Positions 41,212 through 49,865 of a DNA stretch of 64,000 nucleotides are shown here, in pieces. How positions within the stretch are numbered: the stretch's first letter is position 1; each line of letters begins with the position of its first letter. This DNA is from an uncultured Propionibacteriaceae bacterium (GTDB lineage: Bacteria > Actinomycetota > Actinomycetes > Propionibacteriales > Propionibacteriaceae), in assembly GCA_937926975.1 (NCBI GenBank), contig CALBCJ010000041.1:42460-106459 (forward strand), written 5' to 3'. The notes beneath the pieces are model-generated. The model made no database searches. It was not told the DNA's origin and saw only the letters and a list, made by a program, of their open reading frames with translations. Both the position numbers and the translations under genes were made by a program.

Positions 41212-42932
41212 TGCCGACCACCGTTGACCTGACCGCCAGCCCGTACCTCCTCGACGAGGAGCAGATCGCCTGGGTCGAGCAGACCCTGGCCTCGATGAGC
41301 CTCGAGGAGCAGGTCGGCCAGCTCTTCGTGAACCTGTTCCACTTCGGGCCGGACTCGTTCTCCGGCAACAGCCTCACCCCGACCGAGATCCTCCAGCGCT
41401 TCCACATCGGCGGTGCCCGCTACTTCGGCGGCCCGTCCGACCAGGTGCAGCAGCTGATCAACGAGCTCCAGGCGGCGTCGAAGATCCCGCTGCTGGTGGC
41501 CGCCAACTGCGACTCGGGCGGCAACGGGGCCTGCTTGGACGGCACGTACATTGCCTCCGGCGCCCAGACCGAGGCCACCAGGTCGACCGAGGTCGCGTAC
41601 CACGCCGGCCTGGTGTCGGGCCGCGAGATGAGCGCGCTCGGGGTGAACGTCAACTTCGACCCGTGCGTCGACATTCTCTTCAGCTGGCGCAACACGATCG
41701 TGAACACCCGCGCGTACGGGACGACCGCCGACGACGTGATCCGCTACACCCTGCCGTTTGTCGCCGGGCAGCGCGAGTCCGGGGTGCTCACCTGCGTCAA
41801 GCACTTTCCCGGTGACGGCACCGAGGAGCGCGACCAGCACCTGGTGCTGGGGGTCAACGAGCTCAGCCCCGAGGAGTGGGACGCGTCCTTCGGGAAGGTC
41901 TACCGGGCCCATATCGACAACGGTGTGGAGATGGTGATGGCCGGGCACATCGCCCTGCCGTACTACCAGCAGCGGCTGAGGCCGGAGCTGAGTGACCGGG
42001 ACATTCTCCCGGCGACCCTGGCGCCGGAGCTGATCGACGGGCTGCTGAAGACCCAGCTTGGATTCAACGGGGTGGTCATCACCGACGCCTCCCACATGCT
42101 GGGAATGACCTCGGCGATGCGGCGTGAGGAGTACGTGCCGCGCGCCATCGCCGCCGGCTGCGACCTGTTCCTCTTCTTCAACGTGATGGAGGAGGACTTC
42201 GCCTTCATGCTGGCCGGCGTCGAGAAGGGGATCATCACGCGCGAGCGGCTGGCCGACGCGAACCGGCGGGTGCTGGGGCTGAAGGCGAAGCTGCGGCTGC
42301 ATGAGCGGCGGGCCGACGGCAGCCTGCTGCGGGCACCGGAGGACCTCGCCGTGATCGGCTGCGAGGAGCACCTGGCGATGCGGGCCGAGGCCGCCGACCT
42401 GGGGATCACCCTGGTGAAGAACACCCTCGACCAGCTGCCGCTGAACCCCCGCGACCACCGCCGGATCCGGCTCTACCACCTGGTCGGGGAGAAGGGGATG
42501 TTCAGCGACGCGAGCGACACGCTGGCCCAGGCGTACGTGGCCGAGCTGAGCGCCCGCGGCTACGAGGTGACCGTCAACGACGGCACCAGCCGGGTCAAGG
42601 GCTCGACCCTGGCCTACCGGGAGCAGGTGGACGCCGCGCTGATCGTCGCCGAGGTGGTCGGGTACGGCGCCCAGAACAACTACCGGATCGTCTGGAAGAC
42701 GGCGATGAGCAACGAGTGCCCCTGGTACGTGTGGGAGGTGCCGACCTTCATGGTCAGCCACAACTACACCACCCACCTGCACGACGCGACGATGGTCAAG
42801 TGCTACATCAACGCGTACCACTCGAACGAGGCGAACCTGGCGGCGGTGCTCGACAAGCTGGAGGGCAAGAGCGAGTTCAAGGGCACCCCGAACGAGCTGG
42901 TCTGGACCGAGAAGTGGCAGGCCCGGCTGTAG
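41211..42932 (+). CDS. Glycoside hydrolase family 3 protein
   Basis: A 573-residue GH3 enzyme without signal peptide. The N-terminal barrel has Lys197-His198 in KHFPGDG and the nucleophile Asp292 in VVITDASHM. EERDQH follows KHFPGDG, as in NagZ-like beta-N-acetylhexosaminidases. The second domain (residues 380-573) has LGITLVKNTLDQLPL and differs from the usual GH3 beta-sandwich. Substrate unknown: a beta-glucoside or amino-sugar glycoside. Translation is coupled to the HAD gene (TGATG overlap). Confidence 0.82.
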   Translation: MPTTVDLTASPYLLDEEQIAWVEQTLASMSLEEQVGQLFVNLFHFGPDSFSGNSLTPTEILQRFHIGGARYFGGPSDQVQQLINELQAASKIPLLVAANCDSGGNGACLDGTYIASGAQTEATRSTEVAYHAGLVSGREMSALGVNVNFDPCVDILFSWRNTIVNTRAYGTTADDVIRYTLPFVAGQRESGVLTCVKHFPGDGTEERDQHLVLGVNELSPEEWDASFGKVYRAHIDNGVEMVMAGHIALPYYQQRLRPELSDRDILPATLAPELIDGLLKTQLGFNGVVITDASHMLGMTSAMRREEYVPRAIAAGCDLFLFFNVMEEDFAFMLAGVEKGIITRERLADANRRVLGLKAKLRLHERRADGSLLRAPEDLAVIGCEEHLAMRAEAADLGITLVKNTLDQLPLNPRDHRRIRLYHLVGEKGMFSDASDTLAQAYVAELSARGYEVTVNDGTSRVKGSTLAYREQVDAALIVAEVVGYGAQNNYRIVWKTAMSNECPWYVWEVPTFMVSHNYTTHLHDATMVKCYINAYHSNEANLAAVLDKLEGKSEFKGTPNELVWTEKWQARL

Positions 42933-43040
42933 CGGGACCCCAGGCGCCACCCGGCTCCGTTTCCCTGCCCTGACAGGGATCGGTGAGGCTGGCCGGTGCT
43001 ACCGCGAGGGGGTGGCACGGGCCCGTCGGGCGCCTGGTAA

Positions 43041-43147
43041 GGTCAGCCTGACCTTGGGTGGGGAACTCCGGTGAGAGTCCGGGACTGACGCGCAACGGTG
43101 AGGAGGCGCTGCTTCCAAGTCCGACTACCAGCCAAGGCGTGCTGACC
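43041..43147 (+). promoter_or_regulatory. Cobalamin riboswitch
   Basis: The closing stem GGTCAGC (43041-43047) pairs with GCTGACC (43141-43147), and CCTTGG (43052-43057) with CCAAGG (43132-43137). Between them lie the conserved blocks GGGGAACTCCGGTGAGAGTCC, written in parts as GGGGAA, CCGGTGAGAGTCCGG, then GACGCGCAACGGTGA and AAGTCCGACTACCAGCC, the B12-box elements. It would shut down the downstream importer genes when adenosylcobalamin or a related corrinoid is plentiful, probably by hiding the ribosome site before 43181. Confidence 0.93.
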
Positions 43148-43180
43148 TGGCCGCGCGCAACGGCCCAGACGGAAAGCTGG

Positions 43181-44224
43181 ATGATGCTTGGCTCTGCCCC
43201 CCGCCAGAGGCGTGCTTCGACTGCCCTGAGGCTGGTGCTGCTGGCGGTGGCGCTGGTCGTCACCCCGGTCCTGACGATCACGGTCGGGGCGGCGTCGGTC
43301 CCGGTCAGCGAGGTGGTCGGGGTGCTGCTGAGCCACATCCCCGGGCTCGACATCACCATCACCTGGGACCGGACGGTCGACGCCATCGTCTGGGAGACCC
43401 GGCTGCCGCGGATCATCGCCGGGGTGGCGGTCGCCGTGATCCTGGGCGTGTCGGGTGTGGTCCTGCAGGCACTGGTCCGCAACGCCCTGGCCGAGCCGTA
43501 CGTGCTGGGCGTCAGCGCCGGCGCCTCCACCGGCGCGGCCTTCGCGATCATCGTCCTCGGCGCCCAGATGGCCAGCGTGATCGGCCTGCTCGCCTTCGGC
43601 GGGGCCCTGGGGGCCACCCTGCTGGTGCTGGCGATCGCCGGCCGGACCCAGGCGCCGCTGCAGCTGATCCTGGGTGGGCTCGGGGTGGGCTTCAGCTTTC
43701 AGGCGCTCACCAACCTGATCGTCTTCTCGTCTGACTCTCCCGAGACCGCCCGCTCGGTGATGTTCTGGATCCTCGGCTCGCTGGCCCGGGTCAGCTGGGA
43801 GGCGATCGGGGTGATCGTGGTCACCGCCGTGCTGCTGACCGCGCTGATGGTGGTCTGCGGGCCGGTCCTCGACGCCCTCGCCAGCGGTGACCGGACCGCC
43901 CAGGCGGTCGGGGTGGAGCCAGGCCGGGCCCGGGTGCTGCTGCTGGTTCCGGTCTCGGCGGCGATTGCCCTGGCGGTGGCGACCGCCGGCGGGATCGGTT
44001 TTGTCGGCCTGGTCGTGCCGCACCTGGTCCGCTCCTTCATCGGCCCCGCCCACCGGCTGCTGGTTCTCGGCTCGGCGCTGGCCGCCGGTCTCTTCCTGGT
44101 CTGGGCAGACGCCTTCGCCCGGATCGTGTTCGCCCCCGCCGAGGTGCCGATCGGTGTGGTCACGGGGCTGATCGGCGCCCCGTTCCTGGTCCTGCTGGTC
44201 CGCCGCCACGGCGCCAGCCTCTAG
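43181..44224 (+). CDS. btuC: Cobalamin-type ABC transporter permease (BtuC/FecCD family)
   Basis: Inner-membrane subunit, 347 residues, about ten helices. Family motifs are VWETRLPRIIAGVAVAVILG, GVVLQALVRNALAEPYVLGVSAGAS and GGIGFVGLVVPHLVR. The riboswitch directly upstream makes corrinoid import far more likely than siderophore import. ATG 43181 follows GGAAAGC. The frame is open upstream but that part is the riboswitch. Confidence 0.9.
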   Translation: MMLGSAPRQRRASTALRLVLLAVALVVTPVLTITVGAASVPVSEVVGVLLSHIPGLDITITWDRTVDAIVWETRLPRIIAGVAVAVILGVSGVVLQALVRNALAEPYVLGVSAGASTGAAFAIIVLGAQMASVIGLLAFGGALGATLLVLAIAGRTQAPLQLILGGLGVGFSFQALTNLIVFSSDSPETARSVMFWILGSLARVSWEAIGVIVVTAVLLTALMVVCGPVLDALASGDRTAQAVGVEPGRARVLLLVPVSAAIALAVATAGGIGFVGLVVPHLVRSFIGPAHRLLVLGSALAAGLFLVWADAFARIVFAPAEVPIGVVTGLIGAPFLVLLVRRHGASL

Positions 44225-44244
44225 AACCACCCGAAGGAGACCCG

Positions 44245-45234
44245 ATGAGACGACTGATCCCCCTGGTCGCAGCGGCGCTCCTGCTCGCTGGCTGCGGAAC
44301 CTCGGCCGCAGAGCGGGCAGCGCAGAGCAGCACCGCCCAGGCCTCTGCCCAGGGCTACCCGGTGGAGGTGGTCAGCTGCGGCCAGACGCTGCGCTTCGAC
44401 GCCCCGCCGAAGAAGGTGCTGGTGCTGGGCGCGACCGGCTACTCGAACCTGGAGGCGCTCGGCCTGGCCGACCAGGTCGCGCTGCGGGCCGGGGTCGCTC
44501 ACTTCGACGCGGCCGACCCGCAGCTGCAGGCCAAGCACGACGCGATCCCGGCGGTCGACTCCGGCCGTACCGACACCGGCGGGGTGACGCTGTCGACCGA
44601 GGTGGCTCTGAAGTCCGGGATCGACCTGGTGATCGGGTACGACAAGGGAGTCGACCGGGAGGCGCTGGCCAAGGCCGGGATCAGGCTCTACTCGCCGGAG
44701 GCGTACTGCCCCAGCTACAACGGCGGCCAGGCCTCCTGGACGATGGTCGAGGAGGAGCTCACCAAGCTGGCCACGATCTTCGGCCGGCCCGACAGCGCCC
44801 AGCGGGCGGTCGCCGACCTGCGGGCCCAGACCGGTCGGCTCACCGCCCAGGCCGGAGCCTCCCGCGGCTCGGCCGCCGCCCTGTACATGCCGGCGGGCGC
44901 CACCAAGCTGCGGGTGTACGGGGTCTCGTCCATGGTGCAGCCGATCTTCGAGGCCAATGGCCTGACCAACGCGTACGGCGACTCCGCCAAGCGAGTCTTC
45001 GACGGCTCCATGGAGGACCTGCTGGCCCGCAACCCGGACTGGGTCGTCCTGCTGTCGTCGGACGCCTCCGAGGCGGACACGGTCGCGACCTTCATGGCCT
45101 TCAACGGGGCCACCAGGCTCAAGGCGGTCGAGAAGAACCAGGTGGTGGTGCTGCCCTTCGTGCTCACCGACCCCCCGAACGCGCTCTCGGTCAAGGGCGC
45201 CACCGTGCTGTCGCAGAAGCTGCAGCCGAAGTAG
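44245..45234 (+). CDS. btuF: Cobalamin-type ABC transporter substrate-binding lipoprotein
   Basis: TroA-fold binding protein of 329 residues. Signal peptide with lipobox LAGC, Cys17 lipidated. The mature part contains PPKKVLVLGATGYSNLEALGL, STEVALKSGIDLVIGYD, and ends VVVLPFVLTDPPNALSVKGA. GAAGGAGA lies before the ATG. The length and fold suit BtuF/FepB-like proteins, and operon position gives the B12 assignment. Confidence 0.87.
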   Translation: MRRLIPLVAAALLLAGCGTSAAERAAQSSTAQASAQGYPVEVVSCGQTLRFDAPPKKVLVLGATGYSNLEALGLADQVALRAGVAHFDAADPQLQAKHDAIPAVDSGRTDTGGVTLSTEVALKSGIDLVIGYDKGVDREALAKAGIRLYSPEAYCPSYNGGQASWTMVEEELTKLATIFGRPDSAQRAVADLRAQTGRLTAQAGASRGSAAALYMPAGATKLRVYGVSSMVQPIFEANGLTNAYGDSAKRVFDGSMEDLLARNPDWVVLLSSDASEADTVATFMAFNGATRLKAVEKNQVVVLPFVLTDPPNALSVKGATVLSQKLQPK

Positions 45235-45260
45235 ACCCATCGATCACGAGAAGAGGGAGC

Positions 45261-46019
45261 ATGACTCCTGAAGAGCTTTTGGCTACCTGGAACGCCCAGC
45301 AGACGGCGTTCATGGAGTTTCGCGACCTGCGGGTCCGGGCGATGCTGGAGGTCCTGGCCGCCAGCCAGCCGGAGGACCGTCCGCTGCGGGTGCTCGACCT
45401 GGCCTGTGGCCCTGGCTGCCTGGGCGCCGCGGTCGCCGAGCGGTTCCCCGACGCCCAGGTGGTGGGCGTCGACCGGGACCCGATCCTGCTGCGGCTCGGG
45501 CGTGAGACGAACCGCTACCCCGACCGGGTGAGCCTGCTGGACGCGGACCTGACCGACCCGGACCTGGCTGGCGTCCTCGGGCACCAGCGCTTCGATGCCG
45601 CGGTCAGCGCCACCGCGCTGCACTGGCTGCAGCCTGACGAGCTGGTCAGCCTGTACCTGAGGCTTCCGCAGCTGCTGAACCCCGGGGCGGTCTTCCTCAA
45701 CGCCGACCACCTGCTGTACGACGCGATGTCGCACCCCTTCCTGAGCGGGCTGTCGGAGGCGGAGCGGGAGCGGTTCCGGGTGGCCTCGGTCAAGGCCGGG
45801 GCCATGACCTGGGACGACTGGTGGCGTACGGCCCGGAGCCAGCCTGGCTGGGAGGCCGAGTCGCAGCTGTGGCAGGAGCGCTGGGCCACCAAGTCCGTCA
45901 CCGTCAAGGTCAGCCTGGACTTCCACCGCAACGCCCTGCGGGCGGCTGGCTTTACCGAGGCCGCTCCGGTCTTCCGCTGGTTCGACGATGTCGTGACCTT
46001 CGCCCGGCTTCCCCACTGA
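45261..46019 (+). CDS. Class I SAM-dependent methyltransferase in the B12 importer operon
   Basis: A 252-residue small-molecule-type methyltransferase. SAM motif I VLDLACGPGCLG (44-55), then VVGVDRDP (67-74) and the post-motif FDAAVSATALHWL. The pattern resembles Tam/UbiE-like enzymes. AGAGGGAGC precedes the ATG. It lies between the binding-protein and ATPase genes of a riboswitch-controlled importer, so it is probably expressed under B12 shortage. A corrinoid-related substrate is possible but nothing in the sequence shows it. Confidence 0.78.
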   Translation: MTPEELLATWNAQQTAFMEFRDLRVRAMLEVLAASQPEDRPLRVLDLACGPGCLGAAVAERFPDAQVVGVDRDPILLRLGRETNRYPDRVSLLDADLTDPDLAGVLGHQRFDAAVSATALHWLQPDELVSLYLRLPQLLNPGAVFLNADHLLYDAMSHPFLSGLSEAERERFRVASVKAGAMTWDDWWRTARSQPGWEAESQLWQERWATKSVTVKVSLDFHRNALRAAGFTEAAPVFRWFDDVVTFARLPH

Positions 46020-46051
46020 GACCCGTACCGACAGCGCAAGGAAAGACTGTG

Positions 46052-46162
46052 ATGAGACGACTGCTGGCCCTGGTCATGCTGCCCTTCGCCCTGACTGACC
46101 CGCCGACGATGCTGTCGGTCGAGGGCGCCACGACCTTGGCCCGGAAGCTCGACCGGCAGTGA
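46052..46162 (+). pseudogene. Deletion remnant of a second binding-protein gene
   Basis: A 36-codon frame. Its first residues MRRLLALV match the BtuF-like start MRRLIPLV, and the rest, LPFALTDPPTMLSVEGAT and on to LARKLDRQ, matches the BtuF-like end LPFVLTDPPNALSVKGAT. About 290 internal codons are missing. It has a ribosome site (AAGGAAAG) and overlaps the ATPase start, so it may now serve only for translational coupling. Confidence 0.75.
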
Positions 46163-46914
46163 TCTGCGTTGAGCAGCTCAGTGTCGTCCGCGGCGGCCGG
46201 GTCGTGCTCCACGGAGCCGACCTGGTCGCCGAGCAGGGCGAGGTGGTGGGGGTGGTGGGCCCCAACGGCTCCGGCAAGACCACCTTGCTGCTCGCCCTGA
46301 ACCGGGCTCTGCGGGCCAGCGGGGGGACCGTCGTCGTTGACGGGGACGACCTGGCCGGGCTGCCCCGCCGCGAGATCGCCCGCCGGGTCGCCGTTGTCGC
46401 TCAGGACTCTGACGCCTCGCTGCCGCTGCGGGTGCGTGACGCGGTCGGGCTGGGGCGCCTGGCCAGTCGCAGCCTGTTCTCGTACGGCAACGCCGCCGAC
46501 CGTGGCCTGGTCCACGACGCGCTGGTCCAGGTGCAGGCTGCCGACCTGGCCGACCGGCTGGTCACCGAGCTCTCCGGTGGCGAGCGGCAGCGGATCCTGG
46601 TGGCCCGGGCGATCGCCCAGCAGGCCAGCCACCTGCTGCTCGACGAGCCGACCAACCACCTAGACCTGCACCACCAGTTCTCCCTGCTGTCGCTGGTCGC
46701 CGGGCTCGGCTGCACCGTGGTGATGGTGCTGCACGACCTGAACCTGGCCGCCCGCTACTGCCAGCGAGTGGTCATCGTGGACCACGGCGAGATCGTGGCC
46801 ACCGGCCGCCCGAAGGAGGTCTTGACCCCCGAGACCCTGGAGCCGATCTACCAGATCGGGGTCCGCAGCGTCGACGTCGACGGGCGCCGTCAGCTGGTCT
46901 TTTCTCCGGCCTGA
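46159..46914 (+). CDS. btuD: Cobalamin-type ABC transporter ATP-binding protein
   Basis: ATPase of 251 residues. Walker A GPNGSGKT (34-41), signature LSGGERQRILVARAI, Walker B HLLLDEPTNHLD, H-loop VMVLHDLNLAARYC, all typical of the BtuD/FecE group. GTG 46159 overlaps the stop of the short remnant frame. It completes a BtuCDF set with the two proteins upstream. Confidence 0.9.
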   Translation: MICVEQLSVVRGGRVVLHGADLVAEQGEVVGVVGPNGSGKTTLLLALNRALRASGGTVVVDGDDLAGLPRREIARRVAVVAQDSDASLPLRVRDAVGLGRLASRSLFSYGNAADRGLVHDALVQVQAADLADRLVTELSGGERQRILVARAIAQQASHLLLDEPTNHLDLHHQFSLLSLVAGLGCTVVMVLHDLNLAARYCQRVVIVDHGEIVATGRPKEVLTPETLEPIYQIGVRSVDVDGRRQLVFSPA

Positions 46915-47016
46915 CCAGGCACAACACGCCGCTTCGGGGTCCGCGGGGGCGACGGGCGCAGCCGGGAGCCCGGTTGGCGTGCTACGTTGCCCAGGCTGCA
47001 CAGCGAGAGGACCCGC

Positions 47017-48735
47017 ATGGACGGCACGGCGCCAGATCCAGAGCATCATCAGCCGATGGGCGCAGTCCCTGGCGACGGCGAGACCTCGTTTCGGGTCTGG
47101 GCCCCGCACGCCGACGCGGTGGCCGTACGGGGCAGCTTCACCGGCTGGTCCGAGGCGACGCCGCTGGCGGCCGAGGGGAACGGCTGCTGGTCGGTTGTGC
47201 TGCCGGGAGTCGGGCCAGGCGCCGAGTACCGCTTCCAGATCAGCTACGGCGGCCAGCTGCTGGACCGGATCGACCCGTACGCTCAGCAGGTCACCCGCGA
47301 GGGTGCCGCAGTCGTGTACGACCACGCCAGCTTCGACTGGGGCGGGGACCGCAGCTGCTGCCCGTCCCAGAGCCAGCTGGTGATCTACGAGGCCACCTGG
47401 GCGCCTGTCGGCGCCGCCGGGGACGGGCTGGTCGGTCGTCTGGACCACATCGCCGACCTCGGGGTGAACGCGATCCAGCTGCTGCCGGTGACCGAGACGG
47501 GGCAGGCGTGGGTCGAGCAGACCGGCCAGGTCTTCGCCATCAGCCCCGCCCATGGTGGTCCGGACGCCTTGAAGACCCTGGTCCGGGAGGCCCACCGCCG
47601 CGGCCTGGCCGTGATCTGGGACGTCGCCTACCACCATCTCGGGCCGGTCGGCACCGGCCTGTGGCGCTACGACGGCTGGGGCGCGGACGGCTACGGCGGC
47701 ATCTACTACTACAACGACCAGCGGGCCCGGACCCCGTGGGGGCCGACCCGGCCCGACTTCGGGCGCCCGGAGGTCCAGCGGATGCTGCTCGACAACGCGC
47801 TGATGTGGCTGCGTGACTACCACCTGGACGGGCTGCGCTACGACCACACCGGGTACCTGTACAGCGTCGACGGGACCGGTTTCGAGCTCAGCGAGGGCTG
47901 GGACCTGGTGCGACGGCTGAACCAGACCGTACGGGCCGAGCTGCCAGACCGGGTCCTGGTGGCTGAGGACCTGCCCGGGCACTCCCGGATCACCGCCACC
48001 AGCGACGACGGGGCACTCTTCCACGCCCAGTGGGACGCGCACTTTCTGCAGTCGGTACGCAGGGCGCTCGAGGCCAGCAGCGACCGGGACCGGTCGGTGG
48101 TCGAGGTCCGGGACGCGATCGGCTCCTCGTACGGAGACCCTCTGTGCCGTGTGATCTACGCAGCGAACCACGACGAGCTCGCCGAGGCCCTGGAGGCCGC
48201 GGCCCCTGAGGACCCGGTCGCGGCCTGGGCCGAGCGGCGCCGGGCCGCGCTGGCCGTCGCGGTGGTGCTGACCTCGCCGGGGATCCCGATGCTCGTCGAG
48301 GGCCAGGTGAGCGCCGCCGGGCTGGATGACGCGGTCACCTCGCAGGGCAGGAACCCGTACCAGGACCTGGCCCGGCTGCGGCGCAACTGGTTTGGCCAGA
48401 CCCGCGGCCTGCGCGGGGCCGGGCTCTTCGTGCACCACACGAATGACGACCAGAACCTGATCGCGTGGCAGCGCTGGGACCGTCACGGTGCCGGTGACGA
48501 CGTGGTCGTGGTGGCCAACCTGTCGGCTGAGCCGCGGTCCGGCTACCGGATCGGGATGCCAGGGGCCGGGCAGTGGCGGCTCCGGTTCAGCTGCGACGAC
48601 CCGGCCTACCCCGACAGCGCCGGGCACTGCGGCGGCGACATCGAGGCGTACGAGGGGCGTCGCGACCAGATGGACGCCCATGCCGAGATCAGCATCGGCG
48701 GGTACTCGCTGCAGGTGTACTCGCAGGACGTCTAG
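47017..48735 (+). CDS. GH13 alpha-glucan enzyme (branching-enzyme or trehalohydrolase-like)
   Basis: A 572-residue enzyme with a CBM48-like N-terminus (SFRVWAPHADAVAVRGSFTGW) and a GH13 barrel. Regions: GVNAIQLLPV, DVAYHHLG, Asp276 in GLRYDHTGYL, Glu317 in VAEDLPG and Asp386 in AANHDEL. All three catalytic acids are present. Length and order fit either malto-oligosyltrehalose trehalohydrolase or a glucan-branching-like enzyme. Partner genes treY or glgB that would decide are not in the window. ATG 47017 follows GAGAGG. Confidence 0.75.
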   Translation: MDGTAPDPEHHQPMGAVPGDGETSFRVWAPHADAVAVRGSFTGWSEATPLAAEGNGCWSVVLPGVGPGAEYRFQISYGGQLLDRIDPYAQQVTREGAAVVYDHASFDWGGDRSCCPSQSQLVIYEATWAPVGAAGDGLVGRLDHIADLGVNAIQLLPVTETGQAWVEQTGQVFAISPAHGGPDALKTLVREAHRRGLAVIWDVAYHHLGPVGTGLWRYDGWGADGYGGIYYYNDQRARTPWGPTRPDFGRPEVQRMLLDNALMWLRDYHLDGLRYDHTGYLYSVDGTGFELSEGWDLVRRLNQTVRAELPDRVLVAEDLPGHSRITATSDDGALFHAQWDAHFLQSVRRALEASSDRDRSVVEVRDAIGSSYGDPLCRVIYAANHDELAEALEAAAPEDPVAAWAERRRAALAVAVVLTSPGIPMLVEGQVSAAGLDDAVTSQGRNPYQDLARLRRNWFGQTRGLRGAGLFVHHTNDDQNLIAWQRWDRHGAGDDVVVVANLSAEPRSGYRIGMPGAGQWRLRFSCDDPAYPDSAGHCGGDIEAYEGRRDQMDAHAEISIGGYSLQVYSQDV

Positions 48736-48822
48736 CGTCCCCAGGCCCGACGGCCCTGACCGTGGGGTGCCTACGGCGGGTGCCAGGCGCGTGAGGGCAG
48801 CGCTGGTCTAGTCTCGGGACGC

Positions 48823-49464
48823 GTGACCACCGAGCCCAGGACCTGTCTGCTGCTGCACGGGGCGGGGATGAGCCCGCCGTCGTGGCAGGACGTTGTCACC
48901 GAGCTGGGCGGCCGGCCCCTGCACGCCCCCTGGCTGCGGGGCCTGAAGCCGACCCAGTCCGGCGGCTTCGACCTGGACGCGGCGGTCTCGGAGCTGCTCA
49001 CCCGGCTCGACCTGGACGACCTGGAGCGGGTCGACCTGTGCGGGGTCCAGCTGGGCGGGATGGTGGCGCTGCGGATGGCGGCGCAGGCGCCCGCCAAGGT
49101 CGGCGCGGTGGTCGTGGTGGACACCCCCGTGGTGCCGTCAGCGGCCGCGCTGCGGGTCCAGCGGACCCTGATGCGGCTGATGCCGGAGCGGGCCTTCGCT
49201 GCCTCCGGGGTGACCAAGGCGAAGGCCCTCGAGGCGATGAGCGCGATGTCTGGGCTGGACCTGTCCGACGACCTGGGGCGGGTCACCGCGCCGGTGCTGG
49301 TCGTGGCCTCGCAGGGCGACCGGGCCGCGGTGGCGGGGGCTGAGGTGCTGCGTCAGCGGCTGGCCTCGGCCGAGACCGTCGAGCTGCAGGGCTCGAGCCC
49401 GCTGCGGGAGCAGGCCGGACCGCTGGCCCGGGCGGTCACCGACTTCCTGGACCGGTCGGCCTAG
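48823..49464 (+). CDS. Alpha/beta-hydrolase-fold protein without its nucleophile
   Basis: 213 residues with a clear hydrolase fold: LLLHGAGMSPPSWQDVV at the oxyanion strand, then the elbow LCGVQLGGMVAL. The nucleophile position of GxSxG is Gln76, and where the catalytic His is expected the sequence reads LQGSSPLREQAG. Asp166 in SQGDRAA remains. It is probably non-catalytic, perhaps a binding or accessory protein. TAGTCT (48809-48814) ends eight bases before the GTG start, suggesting a leaderless mRNA. Confidence 0.72.
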   Translation: MTTEPRTCLLLHGAGMSPPSWQDVVTELGGRPLHAPWLRGLKPTQSGGFDLDAAVSELLTRLDLDDLERVDLCGVQLGGMVALRMAAQAPAKVGAVVVVDTPVVPSAAALRVQRTLMRLMPERAFAASGVTKAKALEAMSAMSGLDLSDDLGRVTAPVLVVASQGDRAAVAGAEVLRQRLASAETVELQGSSPLREQAGPLARAVTDFLDRSA

Positions 49465-49478
49465 ACGGGAGAGCAGAC

Positions 49479-49796
49479 ATGAAGCGGGTGGGGTTCGTGA
49501 CCCGGGTAGCGCCAGAGCACCTGGAGGAGTACAGGGCGCGGCACCGGGAGGTCTGGCCCGAGATGCAGGAGGCGCTGCGCCGGGCCGGGTGGGGCAACTA
49601 CAGCCTCTTCCTGGCTGAGGACGGGACCTTGTTCGGGTACGTCGAGACCCCCGAGGGCCTGGACGCGGCGCGGGAGGCGATGGCGCTGGAGGAGGTCAAC
49701 GCCCGCTGGCAGCAGTCGGTGGCCCACCTGTTTGCCGGTGAGCAGGCCGGGGACACCTCGTTCGTGGAGCTGGAGGAGGTCTTCCACCTCGACTGA
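49479..49796 (+). CDS. rhaM: L-rhamnose mutarotase
   Basis: Interconverts alpha and beta anomers of L-rhamnose. 105 residues, the normal size. It has the family pattern MKRVGFVTRVAPEHLEEY, RHREVWPEMQEALRRAGW with the catalytic His and Trp region, NYSLFL, LFGYVE and the C-terminal RWQQSVAHLF. It lies 14 bases after the hydrolase-like gene. No rhamnose isomerase, kinase or aldolase genes are near. The rhamnosidase locus is 40 kb away. Confidence 0.88.
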   Translation: MKRVGFVTRVAPEHLEEYRARHREVWPEMQEALRRAGWGNYSLFLAEDGTLFGYVETPEGLDAAREAMALEEVNARWQQSVAHLFAGEQAGDTSFVELEEVFHLD

Positions 49797-49865
49797 CACG
49801 CCGAGACGGCGGCAATCGTCAGCACCCGTCGCGAGTCGCGACCGGGGGTGCGTACCGTACGGGTC

